From: Streptomyces sp. NRRL WC-3605
GTDB taxonomy: Bacteria > Actinomycetota > Actinomycetes > Streptomycetales > Streptomycetaceae
DNA: 61,150 nucleotides
Reading direction: 5' to 3'
Assembly (NCBI RefSeq): GCF_001509795.1
Contig: NZ_LLZN01000066.1
Location: 1-61,150, forward strand
How positions within the stretch are numbered: the stretch's first letter is position 1; every line of letters begins with the position of its first letter. The translations under genes were made by a program, and so were the position numbers. The notes below the pieces were generated by a model. It did no database searches and was not told where the DNA came from. It worked only from the letters and a program-made list of their open reading frames with translations. Positions 1-16,487 of the stretch are shown here, in pieces.

Positions 1-1
1 G

Positions 2-780
2 CGCGGCTATCTGGACGATCCGGGCCGGACGTCCACGACCTTCATCGCGGATCCGTTCGCGGGTTCGGGTGCGCGGATGTACCGCACGGGTGACCGGGTG
101 GTGCAGCGTGGGGACGGGCAGCTGGAGTTCATCGAGCGCCGGGACCACCAGGTCAAGATCCGCGGACGCCGCGTCGAACTGGGCGAGATCGAGGCCACCG
201 TCCGAGGGCTCGACCAGGTCGCCGACGCGGCCGTGGCCGTCGTCCCCGACGCCTCGGGCAACCCGCGCCTGGTCGGCTATCTGACCGGACCGGCCGTCAC
301 CCCCGACGCCGTACGGGACGAGCTGGCCCGGGTGCTGCCCGCCTACATGATCCCGTCCACCTGGCTCGTCCTGGACGCCATGCCGCTCACCGCGAACGGC
401 AAGCTCGACCGCAAGGCCCTGCCCCGGCCCGAGCACGCGGACGACGCGCAGCCCACACGGGGCCCGCGCGACGAGCGCGAGGAGATCCTCTGCGGCATCC
501 TCGCCGAGGTGCTCGGGACGCCGGCCGTCGGCGTCGACGAGGACTTCTTCGCGCTCGGCGGCGACAGCATCCGGTCCATCCAGGTCGTCAGCCGCGCCCG
601 TACCGCCGGGCTCGCCCTCACCACCCGGGACGTCTTCACGCACCGCACGGCCGCCGCGCTCGCCCGCGCCGCCGCGGAAGCCGAGGCCGCGCCGGCGGCG
701 CCCGAGCCCGAGGGCGAGCTGATCTCCCTGACCGACGACGAACTGGCCGACCTCGAATTCGAGCTGAGTGAGGATCTGTC

Positions 781-784
<4 letters not shown>
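2..784 (+). CDS. Non-ribosomal peptide synthetase, C-terminal end (A-domain tail plus PCP)
   Basis: The gene enters from the left edge in frame 2. What remains is the end of an adenylation domain (RGYLDDPGR, then YRTGD and the A8 region [16 protein letters not shown], then the A10 lysine motif [13 protein letters not shown]) followed by a peptidyl carrier domain with the phosphopantetheine serine in [11 protein letters not shown]. The specificity-determining core of the A domain is outside the window, so no substrate is proposed. After the PCP there is only a short acidic tail ([18 protein letters not shown]), which could act as a docking or COM-type tail because the next protein begins with a condensation domain. 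Its TGA overlaps the GTG of the next synthetase (GTGA), so the two are translationally coupled. Confidence 0.95.
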
Positions 785-8016
<7,232 letters not shown>

Positions 8017-8064
8017 CGCGGACACCCGAACGTCCGACCCTTCCGCACAGATCAGGAGAACCCC

Positions 8065-8271
8065 ATGGCCAACCCCTTCGACAACGAAGACGGCACCTTC
8101 CTCGTCCTCGTCAACGACGAGGGGCAGCACTCCCTGTGGCCGTCCTTCGCGGCCGTGCCCGACGGCTGGCGGGTCGTGCTCGACGCGACCGACCGGGCCA
8201 CCGCCGTCGCCCACGTGGAGAGCAACTGGACCGACATGCGTCCGCTCAGCCTCCAGCGGCAGGCGGGCTGA
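8065..8271 (+). CDS. MbtH-family NRPS accessory protein
   Basis: A 68-residue protein of full MbtH length, with the family signature residues visible: the N-terminal MANPFDNEDG, HSLWPSF, PDGWRVV, and the C-terminal NWTDMRPLSL. MbtH proteins bind adenylation domains and are needed for folding or activity of many of them. This one lies directly after the terminating synthetase and before the exporter, so it most likely serves the A domains of this cluster. ATG is preceded by CAGGAGAA at good spacing. The exporter ATPase GTG starts only 2 bases after its stop, so the genes are cotranscribed. Confidence 0.96.
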   Translation: MANPFDNEDGTFLVLVNDEGQHSLWPSFAAVPDGWRVVLDATDRATAVAHVESNWTDMRPLSLQRQAG

Positions 8272-8273
8272 GC

Positions 8274-9239
8274 GTGTCCTCGTCCGACATCGCCATCCTC
8301 GCCGAGGGCCTCGGCAAGACGTACCGCTCCCACACGGCGCTGCACGGCATCGACCTGTCGGTGCCGGCCGGCACCGTCCTCGGTGTCCTCGGGCCCAACG
8401 GCGCCGGCAAGACGACCACCGTGCGCATCCTCGCCACCCTCGTCCAGCCGTCCGCCGGCCGGGCCACGGTCGCCGGGCACGACGTCGTCCGGGACAGCCG
8501 CGAGGTGCGCCGGCGCATCGGCCTGGCCGGCCAGTACGCGGCCGTCGACGAACTGCTCACCGGACGCGAGAACATCGTGCTGCTCGCCAGGCTCCTACGG
8601 TTCGGACGGCGCGGCGCCGCCCGGCGCGCCACCGAACTGCTCGAACGCTTCGAGCTCACCGAGGCCGCCGACCGGCCCGTCGGCACCTACTCCGGCGGGA
8701 TGCGCCGCCGCCTCGACCTCGCCACCTGTGTCATCGGCGAGCCCGAGGTGCTGTTCCTCGACGAACCCACCACCGGCCTCGACCCCACCAGCCGGGCCGT
8801 GCTGTGGGACATCGTCCGCGACCTCGTCGCCGGCGGGGTGACCATCCTGCTGACCACCCAGTATCTGGAGGAGGCCGACGAACTCGCCGACCGGATCGCC
8901 GTGATCGACGCCGGACGCGTCATCGCCGAGGGCACCCCGCAGTCCCTCAAACGGCAGGTCGGCAGCGAGTTCCTGGAGGTCACCGTGGCCCGCCCGGAGA
9001 ACCTGGGCGACGCGGTGGCCGCCCTGTCCGGGCTCGGCGGCCGGCCCCCGGCCGTCGACGAGGGCGCCCGCCGGGTGTCGGTGCAGCTCGGCCCGGACGG
9101 CCTGGACGAGGTGGCCCGCGCCGCGCTCGCCCTGCGCGAGAAGGGCGTGCCCCTCGCCGACTTCGAACTGCGCAGGCCCACGCTCGACGACGTCTTCTTC
9201 GACCTCACGGGCACCGGCCGGAAAGAGGAGACCCAGTGA
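8274..9239 (+). CDS. ABC transporter ATPase, DrrA (daunorubicin resistance) type
   Basis: A 321-residue ATP-binding subunit. Walker A (GPNGAGKT), the signature YSGGMRRRLDL and Walker B LFLDEPTTGLDP are all intact. The C-terminal extension after the nucleotide-binding domain, ending in RRPTLDDVFFDLTG, is characteristic of the DrrA/CcmA exporters of antibiotics. The frame is open far upstream, but the GTG at 8274 right after mbtH gives the expected N-terminus just ahead of the first beta strand (AEGLGKTYRSH). Its stop overlaps the start of the permease gene (GTGA). Probable role: export of, or self-resistance to, the peptide made by this cluster. Confidence 0.94.
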   Translation: MSSSDIAILAEGLGKTYRSHTALHGIDLSVPAGTVLGVLGPNGAGKTTTVRILATLVQPSAGRATVAGHDVVRDSREVRRRIGLAGQYAAVDELLTGRENIVLLARLLRFGRRGAARRATELLERFELTEAADRPVGTYSGGMRRRLDLATCVIGEPEVLFLDEPTTGLDPTSRAVLWDIVRDLVAGGVTILLTTQYLEEADELADRIAVIDAGRVIAEGTPQSLKRQVGSEFLEVTVARPENLGDAVAALSGLGGRPPAVDEGARRVSVQLGPDGLDEVARAALALREKGVPLADFELRRPTLDDVFFDLTGTGRKEETQ

Positions 9240-10078
9240 CGGCCACGGCCACGACGACCCGCCCCGCGCGCTCCGGGGGCGCCCTCACCGGGCACTTGGG
9301 GGACACCCTGGCGCTGGCCGGCCGGCACCTCACCCATCTGCGGCGCTCACCCGGCCGGCTGATCCTCGTCACGATGAACCCGCTGGTCATGCTGATCGCC
9401 GTCGGCTACCTGTTCCGCAACTCCATGCAGGTCCCCGGTCACGTGGCCTACGAGGACTTCATCATGGCCGGCATCGCCATCCAGGTCGGCCTGACCAGCG
9501 TCGGCCCCACCGCGATCGGCGTCGCCCTCGACCTGCGGCACGGCCTGGTCGACCGTTTCCGCTCCCTGCCGATCTCCCCGGCGTCCGTACTCGTCGGACG
9601 CACCCTGTCCGACCTGTTCGTCGGCGCCGTCAGCCTCACCGCCGTGTCCCTGGCCGGCCTCGCCGTCGGCTGGCGCCCGCACGAGGGCGCCCTGCGCACC
9701 GCCGCCGGATTCGCCGTCCTGCTCGCCTTCGTCTACGTGATGCTCTGGGTGGGAATTCTGCTCGGCACGACCCAGAAGAACGTCGAGGCCATCGACGGCA
9801 CCGGCGCCCTCGTCCTCGTCGTGTTCAGTTTCCTGTCCAACGCCTACGTGTCCGTGGGCGGACTGCCCGGCTGGCTGCGCCCGGTCGCCGAATGGAATCC
9901 GGTGACGAGCGTCATCACCACCTGCCGGCGGCTGTGGGGCAACGACCCCGCGGGCGCCGCCGGGACCGGGTTCCCCGCCCAGCACCCCGGGACCGTCACC
10001 GCCATCACGCTGACCGCGCTGCTGGTCGTGGCCGTGCTGGGCAGCGTCCGGGGCTTCCGGCGGGCCGTCGGACGCTGA
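9236..10078 (+). CDS. ABC-2 type transporter permease, DrrB type
   Basis: A 280-residue membrane protein with about six hydrophobic segments (for example LILVTMNPLVMLIAVGYLF, LFVGAVSLTAVSLAGLAVG and TAAGFAVLLAFVYVMLWVG), and the ABC-2 permease pattern including GLVDRFRSLPISPASVLVGR. It is the membrane partner of the preceding ATPase, with the start codon overlapping the ATPase stop. The pair matches DrrA/DrrB exporters found in natural-product clusters. The transported substrate is inferred from location only. Confidence 0.93.
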   Translation: MTATATTTRPARSGGALTGHLGDTLALAGRHLTHLRRSPGRLILVTMNPLVMLIAVGYLFRNSMQVPGHVAYEDFIMAGIAIQVGLTSVGPTAIGVALDLRHGLVDRFRSLPISPASVLVGRTLSDLFVGAVSLTAVSLAGLAVGWRPHEGALRTAAGFAVLLAFVYVMLWVGILLGTTQKNVEAIDGTGALVLVVFSFLSNAYVSVGGLPGWLRPVAEWNPVTSVITTCRRLWGNDPAGAAGTGFPAQHPGTVTAITLTALLVVAVLGSVRGFRRAVGR

Positions 10079-10191
10079 CCCGGCAACGCCCGTCAGCGGT
10101 CCATCAGTTGGACGTCAGCGCGCAGTCACCGGCGCTCACTACGTTTTTCCGCGACAGCAGAACTCAACCGTCATAAACGGAGGAATCAGCA

Positions 10192-10443
10192 ATGACGACG
10201 GTCGCTCCCGAACGCCTCAGCCGTATCCGGGAAATCATCGCCGAGAACATCGACGTCGACCTCGGCACGCTTTCCGACACGGCCCTGTTCATCGACGAAC
10301 TCGGCGCCGACTCGCTGAAGCTCATCGACGTCCTCAGCGCCCTGGAGATGGAGTACTCCATCGTCATCGACATGAACGAACTCCCCAGGATGGTGAACGT
10401 CGAGGCCACCTACCAGGTGACCGCGGCGGCCGCCGGCTGGTGA
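10192..10443 (+). CDS. Acyl carrier protein of the type II PKS/FAS set
   Basis: An 83-residue stand-alone carrier protein with the phosphopantetheine serine at Ser41 in DELGADSLKLIDVL. The start is supported by ACGGAGGAATCAGC just before ATG. It follows a 113-bp gap after the exporter, so a promoter may lie here, and begins the KS-CLF-KR sub-operon. Being discrete and next to KS and CLF, it should hold the growing chain of the polyketide-derived acyl group that is later passed to the NRPS. It is not a peptidyl carrier domain: the helix 2 region is of fatty-acid/polyketide ACP type. Confidence 0.93.
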   Translation: MTTVAPERLSRIREIIAENIDVDLGTLSDTALFIDELGADSLKLIDVLSALEMEYSIVIDMNELPRMVNVEATYQVTAAAAGW

Positions 10444-10487
10444 CCGGCACCCCCCGTCCCGAGCGTCCGTCCCTCCGAAGGAGTCCC

Positions 10488-11717
10488 ATGTCCACCGCAC
10501 CAGCACGCCGCCGGGTCGTCCTCACCGGCTTCGGGGTGATCTCCAGCATCGGCACGGGTGTCGAGGAGTACACGGCGGGGCTGCGGGCCGGCCGCTCCGG
10601 CGCACGGCCCATCACCCGGTTCGACACCGAGGGCTTCGGCCAGAACACCGCCTGCGAGGTCCCCGACTTCGAGCCCGGGCGGTGGATCCGCAACGTCCCC
10701 CTGGACGACATGGGCCGCGCCGGCCAGTACGCGGTCGCCGCCGCGCGGATGGCCGTCGAGGACGCCGGGCTCACCGAGGCCGACCTCGGCGAGCGGCCCG
10801 CCGTCGTCACCGTCGGCACCACCGACGGCGAGTCCCACGACATCGCGCTGCTGCTGGAGCAGGAGCTCGCCGCCGGCGACCCCGAGGCGATGGACCCGGT
10901 GCTGTCCCGCCGCGTCAACGCGGGCCGCCTGTCCACCGTCATCGCCCGCGAACTGCGCATGCCGAACGTGGAGGCCACCACCGTCACCACCGCCTGCGCC
11001 GCCGGGAACTACTCCATCGGCTACGGCCTGGACGCGATCCGCACCGGCGAGGTCGACCTCGCGCTGTGCGGCGGCGCCGACGCCGTGTGCCGCAAGGCGT
11101 TCGCCCTGTTCAAGCGGTTCGGCGCGCTCACCCCGGACGTGGTGCGGCCCTTCGACAAGGACCGCCAGGGCATCCTCACCGGCGAGGGCGCCGGCATCCT
11201 CGTCCTGGAGAGCCTGGAGTCCGCGCTCGCCCGCGGAGCCCGCATCCACGCGGAGGTCCTCGGCTACGGCCTCAGCTGCGACGCCGCCCACCCCACCGCG
11301 CCCAACCGCGACGGCATCGCGCGCGGCATCCGCCTCGCCCTCGACGACGCCGGCGTGCAGCGGGAGGACGTCGACTTCATCTCCGCGCACGGCACCGGCA
11401 CCAAGGCCAACGACAAGACCGAGTCGGCCGCCATCGTCGACGTGTACGGCGACAGCCCGCCGCGCACCGTCGCCGTGAAGTCGATGCTCGGCCACTCCAT
11501 GGGCGCCGCCAGCGCGCTCGGCGCGATCGCCTGCGGCATCGCCCTCGAGGAGGGCTTCATCCCGCCCACCATCAACCACCGCGAGACCGACCCGGACTGC
11601 CCCCTCGACGTCGTGCCCAACCGGGCCGTGGAGGCGGACGTACGGATCGTGCAGAACAACTCCAGCGCCTTCGCCGGCAACAACGCCGTCCTGATACTCG
11701 GCACGTACGGGGAGTGA
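10488..11717 (+). CDS. Beta-ketoacyl-ACP synthase (KS alpha), FabF-like
   Basis: A 409-residue condensing enzyme with the full catalytic triad: Cys170 in TTACAAGN, His in SAHGTGTKANDKTE and His in KSMLGHSMGAAS. The chosen ATG has AAGGAG six bases upstream; an in-frame GTG at 10440 overlapping the ACP stop is possible but has no comparable ribosome site. With the following CLF it should form the KS/CLF heterodimer of a type II PKS. The neighbouring ketoreductase and dehydratase-like genes indicate a highly reducing type that yields polyene chains rather than poly-beta-keto aromatics. Confidence 0.94.
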   Translation: MSTAPARRRVVLTGFGVISSIGTGVEEYTAGLRAGRSGARPITRFDTEGFGQNTACEVPDFEPGRWIRNVPLDDMGRAGQYAVAAARMAVEDAGLTEADLGERPAVVTVGTTDGESHDIALLLEQELAAGDPEAMDPVLSRRVNAGRLSTVIARELRMPNVEATTVTTACAAGNYSIGYGLDAIRTGEVDLALCGGADAVCRKAFALFKRFGALTPDVVRPFDKDRQGILTGEGAGILVLESLESALARGARIHAEVLGYGLSCDAAHPTAPNRDGIARGIRLALDDAGVQREDVDFISAHGTGTKANDKTESAAIVDVYGDSPPRTVAVKSMLGHSMGAASALGAIACGIALEEGFIPPTINHRETDPDCPLDVVPNRAVEADVRIVQNNSSAFAGNNAVLILGTYGE

Positions 11718-12854
11718 GTGACGACCATGAGCACCGCAACAGCCAGACCGGAGGCCACGCTGCCGCCCGGCACACCCGTCATCACCGGCTGGTCGGCCGT
11801 CTCGCCGTACGGCGTCGGCCGTGAACACTTCGCCGCCGGGGTCCGCGCCGGCGCCAAGACGGCCGTGAAGGCGGACGCCGCGCTCGGCTCCCTGCCGTCC
11901 TCCGACGTCTGCGTGGTGCCCGGCTTCGACATCCAGGAACTGCTCGGCAAGCGCGGCACCGCCAAGATGGACCGGCTCACCGCGCTGGCCCTGGTCGCCT
12001 CCGACGGCCTCCTGCTGGACGGCGACGGCAACCGCGTCGTCGAGACCGACGACCTGACCGGCGTCGTCCTCGGCATCACCATGGGCAGCCTGGAGAACGT
12101 CACCGACTTCCTGCGCCAGTCCTACACCAACGAGCGCCCCTTCTACGTCGACGCCGGACGCATCCCGTTCGGCAGCCTCAACCACGCCGCCGGCGCCACC
12201 GCCATCCGGCACGGCCTGAAGGGCCCCAACACCACCGTCGCCGGCGGCCGGGTCAGCGGCCTGCTCGCCCTGAACTACGCGCGCCGCCTGATGCACCAGG
12301 GCCGGGCCACCAAGTACCTGGTGGGCTCCGCCGAGGAGTTCTCCGCCGCGCACGCCTGGTTCGAGCACACCGCCGCCGCCCCCGGCGACCCGGCGCCGCT
12401 GCTCGGCGAGGGCTGCGGCCTCTTCCTCCTCGAACCCGCGGACACCGCCGAACGCCCCGCGCTGGCCGCCGTGCTGAGCGTGGAGACCCGCGTCGACATC
12501 GACGACGACCCGCGGGCCGCCGTCACCGCCTGCGCCCGCCGCGCCCTCGACCGGGCCGGCGTGGACGCCGCGGACCTGTGGGCCGCCGTGCCGTGCGCCG
12601 CGCCCACCGCCGCCGGACACGCCGAGCACGAGGCCCTCGCCGCCCTCGCCCCCGCCGACGCGCTCTCCCGCGTGCCGTCCATGGAGCTGCTCGGCGACAC
12701 CAGCGCCGCCTCCGCCTCGTTCCAGATCGGCGCCGTCCTCGCGGTCGCCGAGACCGACCCCGGCTCGGCGGGCCGCACCGCGCTGGTCACCGCCGTCGAC
12801 CGGGACGGCGCGGTCGCCGCGGCCGTCCTGCGCCTGATGGGAGAGCAGCGGTGA
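11718..12854 (+). CDS. Chain-length factor (KS beta)
   Basis: A 378-residue ketosynthase-fold protein that directly abuts the KS gene. The region equivalent to the KS active-site TTACAAG reads TVAGGRVSG, so the catalytic cysteine is missing, and the HGTGT and GHS histidine motifs are also absent. This is the usual pattern for the non-catalytic chain-length subunit. GTG 11718 follows the KS stop without a gap; ATG 11727 is an alternative start. It fixes the number of extensions on the ACP. The exact chain length cannot be read from sequence alone. Confidence 0.92.
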   Translation: MTTMSTATARPEATLPPGTPVITGWSAVSPYGVGREHFAAGVRAGAKTAVKADAALGSLPSSDVCVVPGFDIQELLGKRGTAKMDRLTALALVASDGLLLDGDGNRVVETDDLTGVVLGITMGSLENVTDFLRQSYTNERPFYVDAGRIPFGSLNHAAGATAIRHGLKGPNTTVAGGRVSGLLALNYARRLMHQGRATKYLVGSAEEFSAAHAWFEHTAAAPGDPAPLLGEGCGLFLLEPADTAERPALAAVLSVETRVDIDDDPRAAVTACARRALDRAGVDAADLWAAVPCAAPTAAGHAEHEALAALAPADALSRVPSMELLGDTSAASASFQIGAVLAVAETDPGSAGRTALVTAVDRDGAVAAAVLRLMGEQR

Positions 12855-13579
12855 TCGCACTGGTCAGCGGCGGCTCCCGGGGCATCGGCAGGGCGATCGT
12901 GACCCGCCTGGCCCAGGACGGGTACGACGTCGCCTTCTGCTACCGCTCCGACGAGGACGCCGCCGAACGCCTCACCAAGGAGGCCGCCGAGCACGGCACC
13001 CGGGTCACCGCCACCCGCTGCGACGTCGCCGACGCCGACGACGTACGCGACTGGTACGCGCGCACCGAACGCGAGCTCGGCCCCGTCGACGCCGCCGTCA
13101 CCTCCGCCGGCATCACCCGGGACCGGCCGCTGGTGCTGATGCCCGAGGACGACTGGAACCAGGTGCTGCGCACCAACCTCGACGGCGTCTACCACGTGTG
13201 CCGGGCCGCCGCGTTCTCCATGAGCAAGCGCCGCAGCGGCGCCATCGTCAACCTGTCGTCGGTCGCCGGCGTGTACGGCAACGCCGGGCAGGCCAACTAC
13301 GCCGCATCCAAGGCCGGGATCATCGGCTTCACCAAGTCCCTCGCCAAGGAGTGCGGGCCGCGCGGCGTCCGCGTCAACGTGGTCGCGCCCGGCCTCATCG
13401 AGACCGACATGGTCGGCGGCATGCCGGAGGCCGCCCTGCAGCGGCAGCTGAAGAACGTGGCCCTGGGCCGCCTCGGCCGCCCCGAGGAGGTCGCCGACCT
13501 GGTGTCGTTCCTCGTCTCCGAGCGGGCCGCGTACATCACCGGCTCGGTCCTCGAGATCCACGGCGGCGGCACCTTCTGA
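12851..13579 (+). CDS. 3-oxoacyl-ACP reductase (FabG-like SDR ketoreductase)
   Basis: A 242-residue short-chain dehydrogenase. The cofactor motif SGGSRGIG, the NxAG equivalent TSAGITRDRPL, the catalytic Ser in IVNLSSVAGVYGNAG and the Tyr-x-x-x-Lys in NYAASKAG are all present. The GTG overlaps the CLF stop (GTGA) and its own stop overlaps the next ATG. It would reduce the beta-keto groups made by the KS/CLF pair, as expected for a polyene-forming type II PKS. Confidence 0.95.
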   Translation: MIALVSGGSRGIGRAIVTRLAQDGYDVAFCYRSDEDAAERLTKEAAEHGTRVTATRCDVADADDVRDWYARTERELGPVDAAVTSAGITRDRPLVLMPEDDWNQVLRTNLDGVYHVCRAAAFSMSKRRSGAIVNLSSVAGVYGNAGQANYAASKAGIIGFTKSLAKECGPRGVRVNVVAPGLIETDMVGGMPEAALQRQLKNVALGRLGRPEEVADLVSFLVSERAAYITGSVLEIHGGGTF

Positions 13580-15306
13580 TGAGCGGCGGAACCCGACCCC
13601 AGCAGCGCGGCCCCCGCGACCTCGACGGCCGGCACTACGACGCGATCGTCGTCGGCAGCGGCATCGGCGGCCTCGTCGGCGCCGGATACCTGGCCGCCGA
13701 CGGCCGCCGCGTCCTCGTCCTCGAACAGCACGACGTGGCCGGCGGCAACGCGCACGTCTTCCGGCGCCGCCGCAAGTACGAGTTCGACGTCGGCACCCAC
13801 TACCTCGGCGACTGCGGCGAGGACGGACTGCTGCCCGCCGTGCTGTCCGGGCTCGGCGTACGCGACCGCGTGCGGTTCCGACCCATGGACAACGAGGGCG
13901 GTTTCGACCGGATCATGACGCCCACGGCCACCGTGGACGTCCCGGCCGGCTGGGAGCGGTACCGGGCCCGCCTCAAGCAGGCCCTGCCCGCCGAGGCGGA
14001 CCGCGTCGACCGGTTCGTCGACCTCGCCGTCGCCGTGGCCGGCGCGAGCCGCGCCGGGCTGATGGGCGAGTCCATGGTCGAGCTGTTCCGCCGCTCCCCG
14101 CAGACGATGCGCTGGACCCGCCGCACCCTCGGCCGGGCCCTCGACCACTGCGGACTGTCCCCGAAGGGCCGCACCCTGCTCGCCGCCCAGGCCGGCAACT
14201 ACGGCGCCATGCCCGACGGGATCGGCTTCGCCGAGCACGTCAACATCATGGACCACTACCTGCGCGGCGCGTACTACCCGGAGGGCGGCGGCCAGACCCT
14301 CGTCGCCGCGTTCGTGGAGGCCCTGGAGTCCTGCGGCGGCGAGCTGCGCACCCGCACCGAGGCGCGCCGCATCCTCATCGACGACGGACGCGCCACCGGC
14401 GTCGAACTCGCCGACGGGCAGCGCGTGTTCGCCCCCCTGATCGTCTCCAACGCCGACTACCGGCGGACCGTCCTCGACCTGTGCGGCGGCGAGGAGTCCT
14501 TCCCCGCCGACCTGGTCGCCCGGACCCGCGCGGCGACCATGCGCAGCGCGGTCGTCGCCGTGTACGTCGCCCTCGACACCGAGCTGGACGGCCTGCCCAA
14601 CGCCAACATCTGGTGGCACGACAGCGACGACATGGAGGCCGCCCACGCCGACGTGCTCGACCGCTACGAGCGCCACGGCGTCTTCGACCGCGTCCCCCAG
14701 CTCGCCTTCTCCTTCGCCTCGCTGAAGGACCAGGGCTCGAAGGCGGTCTGCCCGCCCGGCCACAGCAACTTCCAGCTGATGACCGGCTGCCCGCCCGGCC
14801 ATGCCTTCTGGGGTGTGCGCGGCGGACCCGCTGACGGCGAACCGTACCGCCGCGACCCCGCCTACCTGGCCCGCAAACGCGAGGTGACCGAGCTGGTCCT
14901 GGACGCCGCCGAACGCGTCCTCGGCCCCTTCCGGGACCGGATCACCCATGTGGAGACCGCGACCCCGCTCACCAACGAGCGCTACATCCGCGCCAGCGGC
15001 GGCACCCCGTACGGCATGGCCAGCTGGGGCTCCGACGGCCGCCGCCCGGACGTGCGCACGGACGTCGAAGGGCTCTACGTCGTCGGCCAGAACGTCCGCT
15101 ACGGCAGCGGTGTCGGCGGCGTCGCCACCGGCGGCATGGCCGTGGCCTCCCAGATCCTGGGCCGCCCCCTGCTGGCCGAGGTGTACGGCGGCACGGTCCT
15201 CGGCGACCCCGCCCGGCTGCCCGAGAGGCACCCGGACTGGGACCCGCTGCTGGTGTCCCGCGGCCGCGCCCGGCAGGACGCCAAGGGCCTCGCCCGCATC
15301 GGCTGA
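13579..15306 (+). CDS. FAD-dependent oxidoreductase, phytoene dehydrogenase (CrtI)-like
   Basis: A 575-residue flavoenzyme. The N-terminal dinucleotide fold is DAIVVGSGIGGLVGAGYLA followed by VLVLEQHDVAGGNAH, and the C-terminal FAD signature is GLYVVGQNVRYGSGVGG. It is related to carotenoid desaturases and retinol saturases, yet there are no other carotenoid genes nearby. In known cinnamoyl-peptide clusters (WS9326A, kitacinnamycin type) a phytoene-dehydrogenase-like enzyme aromatises a cyclised polyene on the ACP; the setting next to KS/CLF/KR fits that role, but this is an inference. The ATG overlaps the KR stop (TGATG). Confidence 0.88.
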   Translation: MSGGTRPQQRGPRDLDGRHYDAIVVGSGIGGLVGAGYLAADGRRVLVLEQHDVAGGNAHVFRRRRKYEFDVGTHYLGDCGEDGLLPAVLSGLGVRDRVRFRPMDNEGGFDRIMTPTATVDVPAGWERYRARLKQALPAEADRVDRFVDLAVAVAGASRAGLMGESMVELFRRSPQTMRWTRRTLGRALDHCGLSPKGRTLLAAQAGNYGAMPDGIGFAEHVNIMDHYLRGAYYPEGGGQTLVAAFVEALESCGGELRTRTEARRILIDDGRATGVELADGQRVFAPLIVSNADYRRTVLDLCGGEESFPADLVARTRAATMRSAVVAVYVALDTELDGLPNANIWWHDSDDMEAAHADVLDRYERHGVFDRVPQLAFSFASLKDQGSKAVCPPGHSNFQLMTGCPPGHAFWGVRGGPADGEPYRRDPAYLARKREVTELVLDAAERVLGPFRDRITHVETATPLTNERYIRASGGTPYGMASWGSDGRRPDVRTDVEGLYVVGQNVRYGSGVGGVATGGMAVASQILGRPLLAEVYGGTVLGDPARLPERHPDWDPLLVSRGRARQDAKGLARIG

Positions 15307-15356
15307 CCCGGCCCCCGCCCCGTACGACCCTTCCACCTCTCAGGAGCAGCATCCCC

Positions 15357-16388
15357 ATGACTCAGGTCCCCCCTTTCTCCGTCGTCTCCGGCGCCCAGGT
15401 GCACCGGGCGCTCGACGGGCACGAGAACGAGGTGGTCGCGGCCGTCGAGGCCGCCTACCGGCTGCACGGCGAGGGACGGACGGTCAACCCGGACTCGTAC
15501 TTCCTGCGGTTCCCGGACCGTCCGTCGTCCCGGATCATCGCGCTGCCCGCCTCCGTCAAGGGCGACGTCGGCGTGCACGGCATCAAGTGGATCTCCAGCT
15601 TCCCGGAGAACGTGGCCGCGGGCATCCCGCGCGCCTCCGCCGTGCTGATCCTCAACGACGCCGAGACCGGCTACCCGTTCGCCTGCCTGGAGAGCTCCAT
15701 CATCAGCGCCGCCCGCACCGCCGCCTCGGCGGCGCTGGCCGCCGACCGGCTCAGCACGGCCCGCGGCACCCGGCCCACCCGGGTCGGCTTCGTCGGCGTC
15801 GGCCTGATCGCCCGCTATCTGCACACCTACCTCGCGGCGAGCGGCTTCGACTTCGAGGCGATCGGCGTGCACGACCTGTCCGCCGAGCACGCCGAGGGCT
15901 TCCGCGGCTATCTGCGGCGCGCCGAGGGCGACGGCGTCGACATCACCGTCCACGACAAGGCCGAGGACCTGATCCGCTCCAGCGACCTCGTCGTGTTCGC
16001 CACGGTCGCCGGGGAACCCCACGTCACCGACCCGCAGTGGTTCACCCACCACCCGCTGGTGCTGCACGTCTCCCTGCGCGACCTGTCACCCGAGATCGTC
16101 CTCGACTCCTGGAACGCCGTCGACGACGTCGAGCACTGCCTGAAGGCCGGCACCTCCCCGCACCTGGCCGAACAGCGCGCCGGGAACCGCGACTTCGTCG
16201 CCGGGACCCTGTACGACGTGCTCACCGGTGCCGTCACCCCGCCGTCCGACCGCACGGTGATCTTCTCCCCGTTCGGCCTCGGCGTCCTGGACCTGGCCGT
16301 CGCCAAGCACGTCTACGACCGCGTCGCCGCCGCCGGTGAACTGCACACCGTGCCCGGCTTCTTCCACGAGCTGAAGCGGTACGGCTGA
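15357..16388 (+). CDS. SbnB-like NAD-dependent dehydrogenase (2,3-diaminopropionate pathway)
   Basis: A 343-residue member of the ornithine cyclodeaminase/mu-crystallin family, with the Rossmann motif GFVGVGLIARYLH in the middle and the substrate-binding N-terminal half containing KWISSFPENV. It most resembles SbnB, N-((2S)-2-amino-2-carboxyethyl)-L-glutamate dehydrogenase, which together with the PLP enzyme SbnA makes L-2,3-diaminopropionate for peptide natural products. The SbnA partner is not in the window and would be expected upstream. An alternative role as a true ornithine cyclodeaminase (proline supply) cannot be excluded. CAGGAGCAGC precedes the ATG. Confidence 0.85.
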   Translation: MTQVPPFSVVSGAQVHRALDGHENEVVAAVEAAYRLHGEGRTVNPDSYFLRFPDRPSSRIIALPASVKGDVGVHGIKWISSFPENVAAGIPRASAVLILNDAETGYPFACLESSIISAARTAASAALAADRLSTARGTRPTRVGFVGVGLIARYLHTYLAASGFDFEAIGVHDLSAEHAEGFRGYLRRAEGDGVDITVHDKAEDLIRSSDLVVFATVAGEPHVTDPQWFTHHPLVLHVSLRDLSPEIVLDSWNAVDDVEHCLKAGTSPHLAEQRAGNRDFVAGTLYDVLTGAVTPPSDRTVIFSPFGLGVLDLAVAKHVYDRVAAAGELHTVPGFFHELKRYG

Positions 16389-16487
16389 GCCACCGCTGAC
16401 GAACGACTGACGGCGCGCTGACGGCCGGGGCTCTCTGGCCGGGGCGCGCCTTGTCCCTGTCCCGAACAGCCCAACAGAATCGACGTC

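Noticed and set aside
13579..15306. Carotenoid biosynthesis cluster because of the phytoene-dehydrogenase-like gene
   Set aside because: There is no phytoene synthase, GGPP synthase or lycopene cyclase nearby, and the gene is embedded between KR and SbnB-like genes of the peptide cluster.
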